A stretch of 11,709 nucleotides of DNA from DATJZH01 sp035499215 (GCA_035499215.1 DATJZH010000040.1:1-11709), one strand, 5' to 3'; shown: positions 1-6,932, numbered from the stretch's first letter. Notes: generated from the sequence alone by a model not told the origin. Translations and numbers: made by a program.

Positions 1-504
1 GTCGGCGACCGGGACGAGGTGATAGTCGTGGCGTCGTCACTCGGCGGGTTCACCGCGCCGCTGGTAGCCGCGAGGATCCCGGTAGCCGGCCTCGTCCTGG
101 TGAATGCGATGATCCCCTCGCCCGGAGAGACGGCCGGCGCATGGTGGGCCAACACCGGATGGCTCGAGGCGCGCACGACGGCGGCGCAGCAGGGCGGGTA
201 CGGCACCGAGTTCGATGAGGCCGCCTACTTCCTGCACGACGTGCCGGCGCAGGTCGCCGCCGCCGGCGCGCGGTACCAGCGTCCCGAGGCCGGCGCGGCG
301 TTCGCGTCGGTCTGCCGTTTCGGCGCATGGCCGTCGGTGCCGAGCCGGGTCGTGGCCGGAGCCGACGACCGGTTCTTCCCCGTCGAGTTCCAGCGGAGGC
401 TGGCCAGGGACAGGCTCGGGCTCGAGGCGGATGTGCTGCCCGGCGGCCACCTGATCGCACTGGCGCAGCCGTCCGGGCTCGCGAGCTATCTGCTCGGTGC
501 CTGA
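1..504 (+). CDS. alpha/beta hydrolase fold protein, 5'-truncated by window edge
   Basis: The reading frame is open from the first base and stops at 502-504, giving 167 visible residues. Three elements of an alpha/beta hydrolase triad are in the right order: a nucleophile elbow ASSLGG with Ser at visible residue 13, a GADDRFFP turn with the likely acid Asp at residue 123 (the GxxDxxxP pattern), and GGH with the catalytic His at residue 150. The strand before the elbow (VIVVAS) and the following helix are typical. About 60-80 residues, including the oxyanion-hole region, should lie upstream of the window. The first in-frame ATG/GTG codons are internal and not true starts. It is probably a soluble esterase or lipase-like hydrolase. 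The substrate cannot be told from the sequence. No partner gene is visible. Confidence 0.85.
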   Translation, partial: VGDRDEVIVVASSLGGFTAPLVAARIPVAGLVLVNAMIPSPGETAGAWWANTGWLEARTTAAQQGGYGTEFDEAAYFLHDVPAQVAAAGARYQRPEAGAAFASVCRFGAWPSVPSRVVAGADDRFFPVEFQRRLARDRLGLEADVLPGGHLIALAQPSGLASYLLGA

Positions 505-703
505 CTGCGGCTCGTAGTGCCGGCAGGCTCGCGCAACCGCCGAACGCGGCAAGGGCCAGCGCCGGTACTATGTCTGTCGCCCATCGGGCCCCGGTAAGTT
601 CCCCATGCCGAGGCTGCCACGCCGGTGACCCATCAGCCGCCGGTATGCGCGACGGCCGGTCGGCCTGCCGTGATCCGCCAGGCCTTTGCCGGCGCAGCCA
701 TGC

Positions 704-726
704 GGCGAGCCGAGCCCGGGCTCGCC
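704..726 (+). terminator. GC-rich hairpin, possible terminator
   Basis: GGCGAGCC (704-711) and GGCTCGCC (719-726) form a perfect 8-bp stem with a 7-nt loop. The inner bases also make a perfect 12-bp palindrome, GAGCCCGGGCTC, so two foldings compete. No U-tract follows, which is common for actinobacterial terminators. It lies 200 bp after the hydrolase, so it could end that transcript or act in the leader of the next gene. Confidence 0.35.
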
Positions 727-738
727 AGGCCAGCGGGT

Positions 739-763
739 CCGCTGATGCAGTTGTGCATAGCGG
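739..763 (+). promoter_or_regulatory. bulged inverted repeat upstream of secreted-protein gene
   Basis: CCGCT-G-ATGCA, loop GTTG, then TGCAT-AGCGG: two perfect 5-bp arms interrupted only by one unpaired G (744). It sits 45 bp before the ATG at 808, just downstream of the 704-726 hairpin. It could be an operator dyad or an RNA hairpin in the leader. The sequence alone does not separate these. Confidence 0.4.
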
Positions 764-807
764 ACTGCCCCGACAATCTGCGGCGCAGGAAGGGAAGGCC
801 AGGGCAA

Positions 808-1227
808 ATGAAAAGAAGCAAGCCCCGGACCGGTATCGTGCTGAGCTGCGGACTTTTGGCTGCACTCCTCTCGCTCGTGCTGCCGCAGACGGCATACGCT
901 GCCGAAACGCACAGTGGTGGCTACACGGTCACTGGCGGGCTGCTCAACGCCAGAACAGTGGACACGCCCTTATATAAGACGTTGGCGGCTGCCCGGACCT
1001 GCGTCCGGATCGAGGGCAGTCCGGGGAGTTACGGATGGGAGATCCAGCTTATCTGGTACGACAGGGGGCTAGACAAGGTGCTGTGGCATAAGCTCGGGTA
1101 CGCCACGGCAACGTTCTGCAGCCCGAGGAGACGCCTCCGCTGTCGATGCGCGCCCAAGATATACGACGCGATAACAGCCAAAAGGCTCGCATCGATTCAC
1201 GGCTGGTGGAAAGAGTACACCAACTGA
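808..1227 (+). CDS. small secreted protein of unknown function
   Basis: 139 residues. The frame is open further upstream, but I chose the ATG at 808 because GGAAGGGAAGG lies about 9 bases before it and a clean signal peptide begins there: a basic start (MKRSKPR), a hydrophobic core at about residues 9-25, and an A-x-A cleavage site after Ala31 (TAYA|AE). The mature part is about 108 residues, with Cys at 65, 104, 112 and 114, several Trp (77, 83, 93, 133, 134) and a basic stretch SPRRRLRCRC. These could form disulfides outside the cell. C14 in LSCG resembles a lipobox Cys but falls before the end of the hydrophobic core. Leu55 is a TTA codon, rare in this GC-rich genome, and AGA/ATA codons also occur, so the gene may be acquired or expressed late through a BldA-like tRNA. 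I recognise no named domain. It stands alone between long gaps. Confidence 0.75.
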   Translation: MKRSKPRTGIVLSCGLLAALLSLVLPQTAYAAETHSGGYTVTGGLLNARTVDTPLYKTLAAARTCVRIEGSPGSYGWEIQLIWYDRGLDKVLWHKLGYATATFCSPRRRLRCRCAPKIYDAITAKRLASIHGWWKEYTN

Positions 1228-1334
1228 GCAGGGATCTCGCTTGACTCGGCAGAACGAGCTGGCGATGACTGGTACTGGGACTACCGGGCGGGAGCATTTC
1301 ACAAAGGCATGGGAATGCGCATCGACCTGGAGGC

Positions 1335-1402
1335 TATGCAAAACCCGGCTTCTCTCACGCATCTTCGCAGATCAAGGACTTGCGGGAAGGGAGTTTTGCA
1401 TA
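1335..1402. mobile_element. 68-bp inverted-repeat element, candidate MITE or IS remnant
   Basis: TATGCAAAAC (1335-1344) is the exact reverse complement of GTTTTGCATA (1393-1402), with 48 bp between. The symmetry continues weakly inward (CTTC...CGCA on both arms, with a gap). If the outer TA pairs are target duplications, the ends are TGCAAAAC/GTTTTGCA inserted at TA, the target used by IS630/Tc1-mariner elements. No transposase is present. It could be a miniature non-autonomous element, two IS ends left after internal deletion, or simply a dyad. TA is its own complement, so the target duplication is not proven. Confidence 0.4.
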
Positions 1403-1663
1403 ACGCTACTGGTCTACGCCAACGCCGCCCTGGCCGGCTCGGTCTCGGACGCCTGGGTAGATCGCGACGCCCGCAAGGGCTAAGGGGCCAAGCGATCATG
1501 CGCCGGTAATTGTCGACCTCGACCTGTAGCCGCTGCGACCCCGGTCGAGGCCAGCCCGCCGGCCGCGTCGCACAAACACACCGGGCCGGTCGTCAATGGC
1601 GGGCCGTGCCCCGGCCGTTCTGCCCTGCCGCGGGGCGCAAGCCTGTGCCGCGCACTTGCGCCG

Positions 1664-1706
1664 GCGCGATGGCCCGGTTCGGGGAAGGGTTTCCGGGCCA
1701 TCGCGC
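1664..1706. terminator. strong 14-bp-stem hairpin in intergenic DNA
   Basis: GCGCGATGGCCCGG (1664-1677) pairs perfectly with CCGGGCCATCGCGC (1693-1706) around a 15-nt loop. It is the strongest hairpin I found in the window. No U-run follows on either strand. It could terminate transcripts entering the gap, or belong to an unannotated small RNA. It is 437 bp past the secreted-protein stop and 397 bp before the AAA+ gene. Confidence 0.45.
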
Positions 1707-2102
1707 GGCTGCTCGCAGACCCGGCCCAGTAGACGGCCATCGCCGCCGGAAACGACTGGTGCTGAGCTGACACACAGCCATCGCCGCACCGGTGACCTGG
1801 CGTTACGCGCGAACGGCGCAGCACGGCGAAAAGCCAGGGGATCAGCCGTTCCCCGGCGTGCTGAGCGCCCTTGCCGGCTGGGACGTGACCGCGGCCAGCC
1901 CTTATCCTGGCAGTCTGGAGATGACAGGGGAGCCGGAATGCCGCAGCGCGATCGGGCTGCCCGGCTTCGCCCGCGCACGCCGGGACTTTGCGCCGCCGGG
2001 ACGCCGCGTCCGGGGGAAGAACCTTTTTCCGCGGCATCTCATCGCGTGCTGCCTAATGCAGTGAGTAATGCGCTATACAGGTCATAGCACAAAGGGAGCG
2101 AG

Positions 2103-4619
2103 ATGCGGCCACGGGAGACTTCTGCGCCCCTGCCCGGTCGGCGGGCGGTGCAGGACGTGCTGCGCCGCCTGCGTCAGCCTTTCGATGCGGCCGCGCTACC
2201 CGTCAAGATCCTGCTGATCGCGGTGCTCTGCGTGCTGGCCCCGCCGATAGCGGCGCTGGTGCTGGCGGGGGCGCTGTTCTACGCGCCGTACGCGCTGTGG
2301 GCTGGACACCGTGCGGTCGTCGCGTCGCTGTCGGTCGGGCTCTGGGGGATCACCCTGGTCTCGGCGCTGGCGCACGGGCCTGATCTGCCGAGATATGCGC
2401 TGTGGCTGCTTCCGCCGGCCGTCGTCGCTGCCGCGGACCTGGGGTCGCTGGGGCGCAGGTTCGTTCCCTGCCGGACGGTGGCATGGACGCTGGCCTGGGC
2501 GTTGCCGGTCGGCATCAGCACGTTCCGCATCTGGCGCAGCCAGCAGTTCGTCGGGCCGGCCTTAGCGTGGCTGATCGCCCTTGTGGTGCTCGGCTGGCGG
2601 CTCGCCAAGTCATGGCAGGACGATCGGGCATACGGGCGCCAGCAGGCTCGCGGCGCAGCCCTGGCGGCCCCCTATGGTCGCCCGCGTAACGGGCAGGCCG
2701 CGCCTTACGGTAGTCAGCGGGGCGGAACGCCCGGCGGGGGGGCTCAGCCGGACCCCAGGCAGTCCGGCGGGCGCCAGCCGGGCGGCCGGCCGGCCGCCGG
2801 CAGCCGGATCGCCATGGCCGAAGCCGCTGCGGCGGCGCGCGGCGGTGACGGCGCGCGCAGCCTGACGGCCACGGAGGGCGCGCGGGACCGGTCGGGCACG
2901 GAATGGCCGGAGATAACGGTCGATGAGGCGATGGCCGAGCTCGACGCGATGATCGGGCTGGCCGCGGTCAAGGAACAGGTCCGCTCGATCGCTGCCTCCA
3001 TTGAGGCCGCGCGCCGCCGTGCGCTGGCCGGCCATGGATCCGCCAAGCCGATGCAGCATTTCGTGTTCCTCGGTCCCCCCGGCACGGGCAAGACGGCTGT
3101 CGCGCGGATTATCGCCAAGATCTTTTATGCGCATGGCTTGCTGGACACCCCGGCCGTGATCGAGGCTCAGCGCGCCGACCTGGTCGGCGAGTACCTGGGC
3201 GCCACCGCGCTCAAGACCAACGAGCTGGCCGACGCCGCGCTCGGCGGCGTGCTGTTCATCGACGAGGCGTACAGCCTGGTGAACGAGGGCGACGGCCAGG
3301 GCGACCGGTTCGGCAACGAGGCGGTCCAGGCACTGCTCAAAAGGGCCGAGGACGACCGGGACGACCTGGTCATCATCCTGGCCGGATACGAGCGGCAGAT
3401 GGAGAACTTCCTCGCCACCAACCCCGGGCTCACCTCGCGATTTGCCGTCAGGGTCAAGTTTCCCGGCTACACGCCCGCCGAGCTGCTGTCGCTCGCCGAT
3501 CTCGCCCTGGAACGGCGCGGCGAGCTGCTCGACCCGGACGCCCGGCCGGTGCTATGGCGGATGTTCGAGGACGTAGGCCGCCGGCAGCTGGCCGACGAGC
3601 TGGGCAACGGGCGTTTCGTGCGCAGCCTGCTGGAGAAGGCCGGCCGGGCAAGAGACGTGCGCGTGATGAGCGGCGAGGCCGAGCCTGCCCCCTCCGACCT
3701 CGTCACGCTGCGCGGCGGTGACATCGAGCACGCCTTCACCGAGCTGACGAGCCGGTACCGCGGCTACGGGCAGACCCCGACGCTGGAGAGCGCGCTGGCC
3801 GAGCTTGACGCGCTGGTCGGCCTTGAGCCGGTCAAGCGCCAGGTGCACGAGATCGCGGCGCAGCTGCGGGTGGCCCGGCTGCGTGACCGGCAGGGGCTTG
3901 CCAGCCAGCCGCCTGCCCGGCACTTCGTCTTCGCCGGGCCGCCCGGGACCGGCAAGACGACCGTGGCGCGGATCCTGGGCCGGATATTCGCCGCCCTCGG
4001 CCTGCTGGTCCGGCCGAGTGTGGTGGAAGCTCACCGGGCTGACCTGGTCGGCGAGCACCTGGGCTCCACCGCGATCAAGACCGACAAGCTGGTCGACTCG
4101 GCGCTCGGCGGCGTGCTGTTCATCGATGAGGCTTACTCGCTGTATAACGATGGTTACACCGGCGGCGACGCGTTCGGCTCTGAGGCGGTGGCAACGCTGC
4201 TCAAGCGAGCCGAAGACGACAGGGACCGGCTGGTGATCGTGCTGGCTGGCTACACCCCGGACATGGAAAGATTCCTGCGCACTAACCCTGGCCTGGCGTC
4301 TCGGTTCAGCGTGCGGATCGGCTTCCCCAGCTACTCGCCGGCCGAGCTTTCCCGGATCGCCCTGGCAGTCGCCGGCCGGGCGGGGGACAATTTCGCAGCC
4401 GACGCCCTGCCGGTGCTGGCGCAGATATTCGGCGAGGCCTGCGAGAGCGGGCGGATTGACGAGCTCGGAAACGGGCGGTTCGCCAGGTCGCTGTTCGAGC
4501 GCGCCTGCGCCTCGCGCGATGTCCGGGTCGCTCAGCTGGGCGAGGCAGCGAGCGCCGAGGATCTGACTACGGTCGTGGCGGCTGACCTGCTTGCCGCCTG
4601 CCCGGAGGTCACGGGCTGA
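2103..4619 (+). CDS. membrane-anchored protein with tandem CbbX/SpoVK-type AAA+ ATPase domains
   Basis: 838 residues. The ATG follows AAAGGGAG by 4 bases. Residues about 34-168 are strongly hydrophobic, with 4-5 likely membrane spans (about 34-65, 70-90, 98-115, 125-141, 151-168). A Gly/Arg/Gln/Pro-rich linker (about 180-235) follows. Two similar AAA+ modules come next. The first starts near 272 with Walker A GPPGTGKT at 324-331, Walker B LFIDEAYSL with D387/E388, and an arginine finger in NPGLTSRF (R446). The second starts near 561 with Walker A at 612-619, D675/E676, and R734 in NPGLASRF. Both ATP sites look intact. The modules belong to the CbxX/CfxQ group that includes CbbX (Rubisco activase), SpoVK and EccA of ESX secretion. 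Those are soluble hexameric remodellers, so the membrane part is unusual. I infer a ring ATPase at the inner membrane that remodels an unknown client. There are no ESX genes nearby. Leu154 is a TTA codon. The 3' end runs convergent into a pxpC remnant. Confidence 0.9.
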   Translation: MRPRETSAPLPGRRAVQDVLRRLRQPFDAAALPVKILLIAVLCVLAPPIAALVLAGALFYAPYALWAGHRAVVASLSVGLWGITLVSALAHGPDLPRYALWLLPPAVVAAADLGSLGRRFVPCRTVAWTLAWALPVGISTFRIWRSQQFVGPALAWLIALVVLGWRLAKSWQDDRAYGRQQARGAALAAPYGRPRNGQAAPYGSQRGGTPGGGAQPDPRQSGGRQPGGRPAAGSRIAMAEAAAAARGGDGARSLTATEGARDRSGTEWPEITVDEAMAELDAMIGLAAVKEQVRSIAASIEAARRRALAGHGSAKPMQHFVFLGPPGTGKTAVARIIAKIFYAHGLLDTPAVIEAQRADLVGEYLGATALKTNELADAALGGVLFIDEAYSLVNEGDGQGDRFGNEAVQALLKRAEDDRDDLVIILAGYERQMENFLATNPGLTSRFAVRVKFPGYTPAELLSLADLALERRGELLDPDARPVLWRMFEDVGRRQLADELGNGRFVRSLLEKAGRARDVRVMSGEAEPAPSDLVTLRGGDIEHAFTELTSRYRGYGQTPTLESALAELDALVGLEPVKRQVHEIAAQLRVARLRDRQGLASQPPARHFVFAGPPGTGKTTVARILGRIFAALGLLVRPSVVEAHRADLVGEHLGSTAIKTDKLVDSALGGVLFIDEAYSLYNDGYTGGDAFGSEAVATLLKRAEDDRDRLVIVLAGYTPDMERFLRTNPGLASRFSVRIGFPSYSPAELSRIALAVAGRAGDNFAADALPVLAQIFGEACESGRIDELGNGRFARSLFERACASRDVRVAQLGEAASAEDLTTVVAADLLAACPEVTG

Positions 4620-4750
4620 GCGCGAAGCCCATCCGCTGGCCGGGCCGCCGTCGCGCCGCAAGCCTGATGTCGGCGCTGCGCACGACGGCAATCACGGACA
4701 GCCCCCCGGTCACCGGGCGGTCAGCCAGCATCAGTATCGGCGCCCGGCCG
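4609..4750 (-). pseudogene. pxpC: C-terminal remnant of PxpC/KipA-type biotin-dependent carboxyltransferase subunit
   Basis: On the minus strand, about 46 codons read without a break to TGA at 4611-4609. They include PILMLADRPVTGG, then VIAVVRSADI, then RPGQRMGFAL. This is the signature end of 5-oxoprolinase subunit C / KipA / allophanate hydrolase subunit 2 proteins (family pattern roughly P-I-x-L-x-A-D-R-x-T-T-G-G...I-A-x-V-x-x-A-D...P-G). The family is normally about 300 residues. The preceding in-frame codons are only the shadow of the minus-strand gene ending at 4751, so the first 80-85% of the gene is missing. It has no own start or ribosome site and overlaps the last 11 bases of the AAA+ gene. 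I read it as a fossil left when the neighbouring gene replaced the rest of pxpC. An assembly join is the alternative. Confidence 0.7.
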
Positions 4751-6511
4751 TCAGCCTGGCTCCTCCGGCGGCAGGTCTGACAGGGCAAGCGCGATGGCGT
4801 CCTCGTCCGTCCCGGCCGCGCGGATGGCGTTGATGAGCTCGTGCAGCACCTCGTGCCGGTCCTCGCCGAGATCCAGCAGGCGCTGGGCGGCCTCCCACAG
4901 TTCGGGCGGGTCGCCGCGCCACAGCCGGTCGGCGAGCGCGAGATGCCGGTCGAGGTGCTCCCCGCCGGCCTGCTGGCCCGATGGGTCGTCATGCTCGGTG
5001 GCCAGCAGCGCGCGGCGGTCGGCCGGGCTGGCGGGGTCAAGTGCCCCGAGGTCGGTTCCGCGGTAGATGCCCTCGAGCACCGGGAACGCGAAGGCTCGCC
5101 TGGGCAGGGCCTCCAGGTCACGGTCGGGCAGCAGGCGGGCCACCAGCGCGGGCTCCAGGCCGAAGGATGCCGGGTCGTGGTAGGTGCGGGTGAAGGTGCC
5201 CATGGTGTCGTAAACCGCATCGAGCGTCATCCGGATGCCTGCCGCGTCCAGGCCGGACCGGCCGCCGGCCCAGCGCACCCAGGCAGCCAGCACGTGCGGC
5301 ATGGCATGCTGCTCGGCCGCCGACAGCATGACCTTCCTGGGCAGCCAGTCCAGCAGGAAGGTCTCGGCCTTCGCCGGGCTCACCCGCAGCGGGCGGCCGA
5401 AGTCCCGCTCGCAGCCGTATTCGACGATGTGGTCGGCGCAGCGGCTGGCCGCCTGGCGGTCAGAGAGGTCCTCGGCGTCATCGGAGGCGAGGAACTCGGC
5501 GACAAGCATGGCCCTGCGGTCCTTGCGCCACAGTGGCCGCCGGCCGGTTGCCAGCGGGGAGCGGGCGAGGGAAGCTGCCGCCGGAGCCGGCCACGGCATG
5601 GCGGACCCGGCGGGCAGGGCAGGCGGCAGCGTGTGGACCCGGGCCCTGATGAACGCGTGGTAGGCGGGAAAGGAAGCGCTCACCGGCGGATCGGCGGCAC
5701 TCTCGGTAGCGGCGAGCGCGGCCTCCAGCAGCCGTCTGACCTGCGGCGGCCCGACCTGCTCGAAGGTGGCCCGGCCCGGCTCGCCCGCTCGCTGCTGCGC
5801 GGCCGCCGGGCCGCGGCCGGCTTGCGGCTGGCCGCTCCGGGGCTGGCCCGGCGGCTTCTGGCCGCCGCGACAGTAGTCAAGCAGCTTGTCCACCTGGGAG
5901 GTTACCCAGCCGTCCCGAGCCGTGCCTCCGGCGTTGTACTCGACCACGACGACGAGGGCGTGCCGCTCCTGCCCGGCGTAGCTGAAGACGCAGACGACCT
6001 CGTCCCGGTCGCCGAAGGCATCGGAGCTGACATAGCACTCGGCCGCCTCGACCGCACCCACGTGCTCCGCCCAGCGCGGCCGGGCCACGCCGCGGTCCAT
6101 CAGCGCCAGCGCTGCCTGCTCGGCCTGGGCCGCCTGCCGGGGCGTCCCGAGGCAGGCAATTCCGGACAAAAGAGCAAGGGCGGCCGGGCTGCCCTGCTTG
6201 GCGGCGTAGGCAACAAGGCCCCCGCCGACCATTTCCTCGATGTCGGCCCGGCGCCTGCGTGCCTCGCGCATTCCCGCCCGGCCGGGCCGCTGGCCCCACC
6301 AGGTCCCGAGCAGTTCGCTGACCATCAGCTCCGCATCCAGCGGGCTGCGGACGGCCAGCAGTTCACGCGCGGCACGAAGCATCTCGGCGAATAGCGCGTT
6401 GGGCGGCGGCCCGGCCAGGGCGCCAGGTGCGTTGCGCTGCCCGGGCGGGCCGGAATGACCGGAATGACCGGGCCCGCCGGGAGGCTGCCTGCGAGGGCTT
6501 TGCGGGCTCAC
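4751..6511 (-). CDS. uncharacterised protein with C-terminal DUF1841-like motif
   Basis: 586 residues from a GTG at 6511. The frame is open to 6823, but the extra 104 residues look non-coding, so I prefer the GTG, which has no clear ribosome site. Met at 6382 is the next candidate. Residues about 1-38 are Pro/Gly/His-rich and probably disordered. A helical region follows, then a segment with CVFSYAGQERHALVVVVEYN, which looks like a beta-rich core. A Gln/Gly/Pro-rich linker and a second helical half (RPLWRKDRRAMLVAEFLAS, then ETFLLDWLPRKVMLSA) come after. The end carries HLALADRLWRGDPPELWEAA and DRHEVLHELI, which resembles the DUF1841-type His-containing motif seen at the ends of many actinobacterial proteins. 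The biochemical role is unknown. No membrane span or signal peptide is seen, so it is probably cytoplasmic. It is convergent with the AAA+ gene and divergent from the phosphatase gene. The long plus-strand frame across it (4841-6394) is its shadow. Confidence 0.8.
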   Translation of the reverse strand: MSPQSPRRQPPGGPGHSGHSGPPGQRNAPGALAGPPPNALFAEMLRAARELLAVRSPLDAELMVSELLGTWWGQRPGRAGMREARRRRADIEEMVGGGLVAYAAKQGSPAALALLSGIACLGTPRQAAQAEQAALALMDRGVARPRWAEHVGAVEAAECYVSSDAFGDRDEVVCVFSYAGQERHALVVVVEYNAGGTARDGWVTSQVDKLLDYCRGGQKPPGQPRSGQPQAGRGPAAAQQRAGEPGRATFEQVGPPQVRRLLEAALAATESAADPPVSASFPAYHAFIRARVHTLPPALPAGSAMPWPAPAAASLARSPLATGRRPLWRKDRRAMLVAEFLASDDAEDLSDRQAASRCADHIVEYGCERDFGRPLRVSPAKAETFLLDWLPRKVMLSAAEQHAMPHVLAAWVRWAGGRSGLDAAGIRMTLDAVYDTMGTFTRTYHDPASFGLEPALVARLLPDRDLEALPRRAFAFPVLEGIYRGTDLGALDPASPADRRALLATEHDDPSGQQAGGEHLDRHLALADRLWRGDPPELWEAAQRLLDLGEDRHEVLHELINAIRAAGTDEDAIALALSDLPPEEPG

Positions 6512-6893
6512 GTGGCTAGTTTTGCAGATGTGCGCGAAGCGATGCCATGCGTGCGCTGCGGCGCGCCATCGTCTCTGTGTGCGGGCAGCCGCTTCCCCTT
6601 CCTCTTCCTCGACGGCCGGTCGCCGGCAGCGACATCGCACCGGGCTGGGAGCCGACGGTGGAGTCGGCCGAAAGTCCGGCCAGCGGATTCGTTCAGTATC
6701 CCCCAGCAGCGTCACGTCTGGGGCTGATCTGCGCGGATAGCTGCCCGCTGGCCAGCCCGCCGCCAGTGTCCCGCTCGTGAGCGCTGGCGGCCGCTCGGGC
6801 CGGGCCCGTCGGCCGAGTTGCACCTCGTAGCCTGCTTATGCGCGATGTAACCGCTAGCCTTCTTGTGTCCGCAGTGAGCAGGGAGGAGCGCAC
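6512..6893. other. divergent control region
   Basis: 382 bases between the divergent minus-strand gene and the leader ORF of the phosphatase gene. It should hold promoters in both directions. On the plus side, an imperfect inverted repeat (CTCGGGCC at 6794-6801 against GGCCGAG at 6811-6817) is followed directly by TTGCAC (6818-6823), a possible -35, but the best following -10 candidates are badly spaced. On the minus side, a 17-codon frame (6569-6516) ends 4 bases before the GTG at 6511, with only a weak ribosome site. Confidence 0.4.
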
Positions 6894-6932
6894 ATGGCAC
6901 GCGCTCGCACGGGTGCGGGGTGCTCGCCGTGA
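6894..6932 (+). CDS. short leader ORF (12 aa) coupled to the phosphatase gene
   Basis: ATG at 6894 is preceded 7 bases upstream by GGAGG within GGGAGGAG (6881-6888), the best ribosome site near this gene. It encodes MARARTGAGCSP and stops with TGA at 6930-6932. That stop overlaps the GTG at 6929-6931 in the arrangement GTGA, the usual geometry for termination-reinitiation. The phosphatase starts themselves have no comparable ribosome site, so I infer that translation enters here and is passed on. The peptide itself may have no function. A sequencing frameshift joining the two is the alternative. Confidence 0.5.
   Translation: MARARTGAGCSP

Larger units (their letters stand above)
505..807. 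other. intergenic region with two hairpins
   Basis: No convincing gene lies between the hydrolase stop and the secreted-protein start. Reading frames crossing it are arginine/alanine-rich shadows. It holds two inverted repeats (704-726 and 739-763) and a TACTAT at 566-571 that resembles an actinobacterial -10 but has no good -35 upstream. The promoter of the downstream gene probably lies in the last 100 bases, but I cannot place it. Confidence 0.5.
1228..2102. other. long intergenic region, no convincing gene
   Basis: About 875 bases. Every reading frame here, including a minus-strand one of 185 codons (1480-2037), has the Arg/Pro/Ala-rich look of non-coding GC-rich DNA and no family I recognise. 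It contains the inverted-repeat element at 1335-1402, the strong hairpin at 1664-1706, and just before the AAA+ gene a short direct repeat TAATGC (2054 and 2067) and a TATACA at 2074-2079. The TATACA could be a -10, but no good -35 precedes it. Confidence 0.55.

Noticed and set aside
625..807. Upstream extension of the secreted-protein frame to 625
   Set aside because: The signal peptide and ribosome site both point to ATG 808. The extension would bury the signal peptide.
841..852. Lipoprotein signal around Cys14 (VLSC) of the secreted protein
   Set aside because: The Cys lies before most of the hydrophobic core, and a standard A-x-A signal peptidase I site follows at residue 31.
1480..2037. 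185-codon minus-strand open frame in the long gap
   Set aside because: Arg/Pro/Ala-rich, no domain, no ribosome site. Frames of this length are expected in GC-rich DNA.
3552..4691. 379-codon minus-strand open frame
   Set aside because: It is the antisense shadow of the second AAA+ module and is in a different frame from the pxpC remnant.
4841..6394. 517-codon plus-strand open frame
   Set aside because: It lies opposite the 4751-6511 minus gene. Its product is His/Gln/Gly/Arg-rich without domains, while the minus frame has coherent hydrophobic patterning and a recognisable end motif.
6512..6823. N-terminal extension of the minus-strand gene to 6823
   Set aside because: The extra 104 residues are low-complexity Arg/Pro/Ala sequence across what should be the divergent promoter region.
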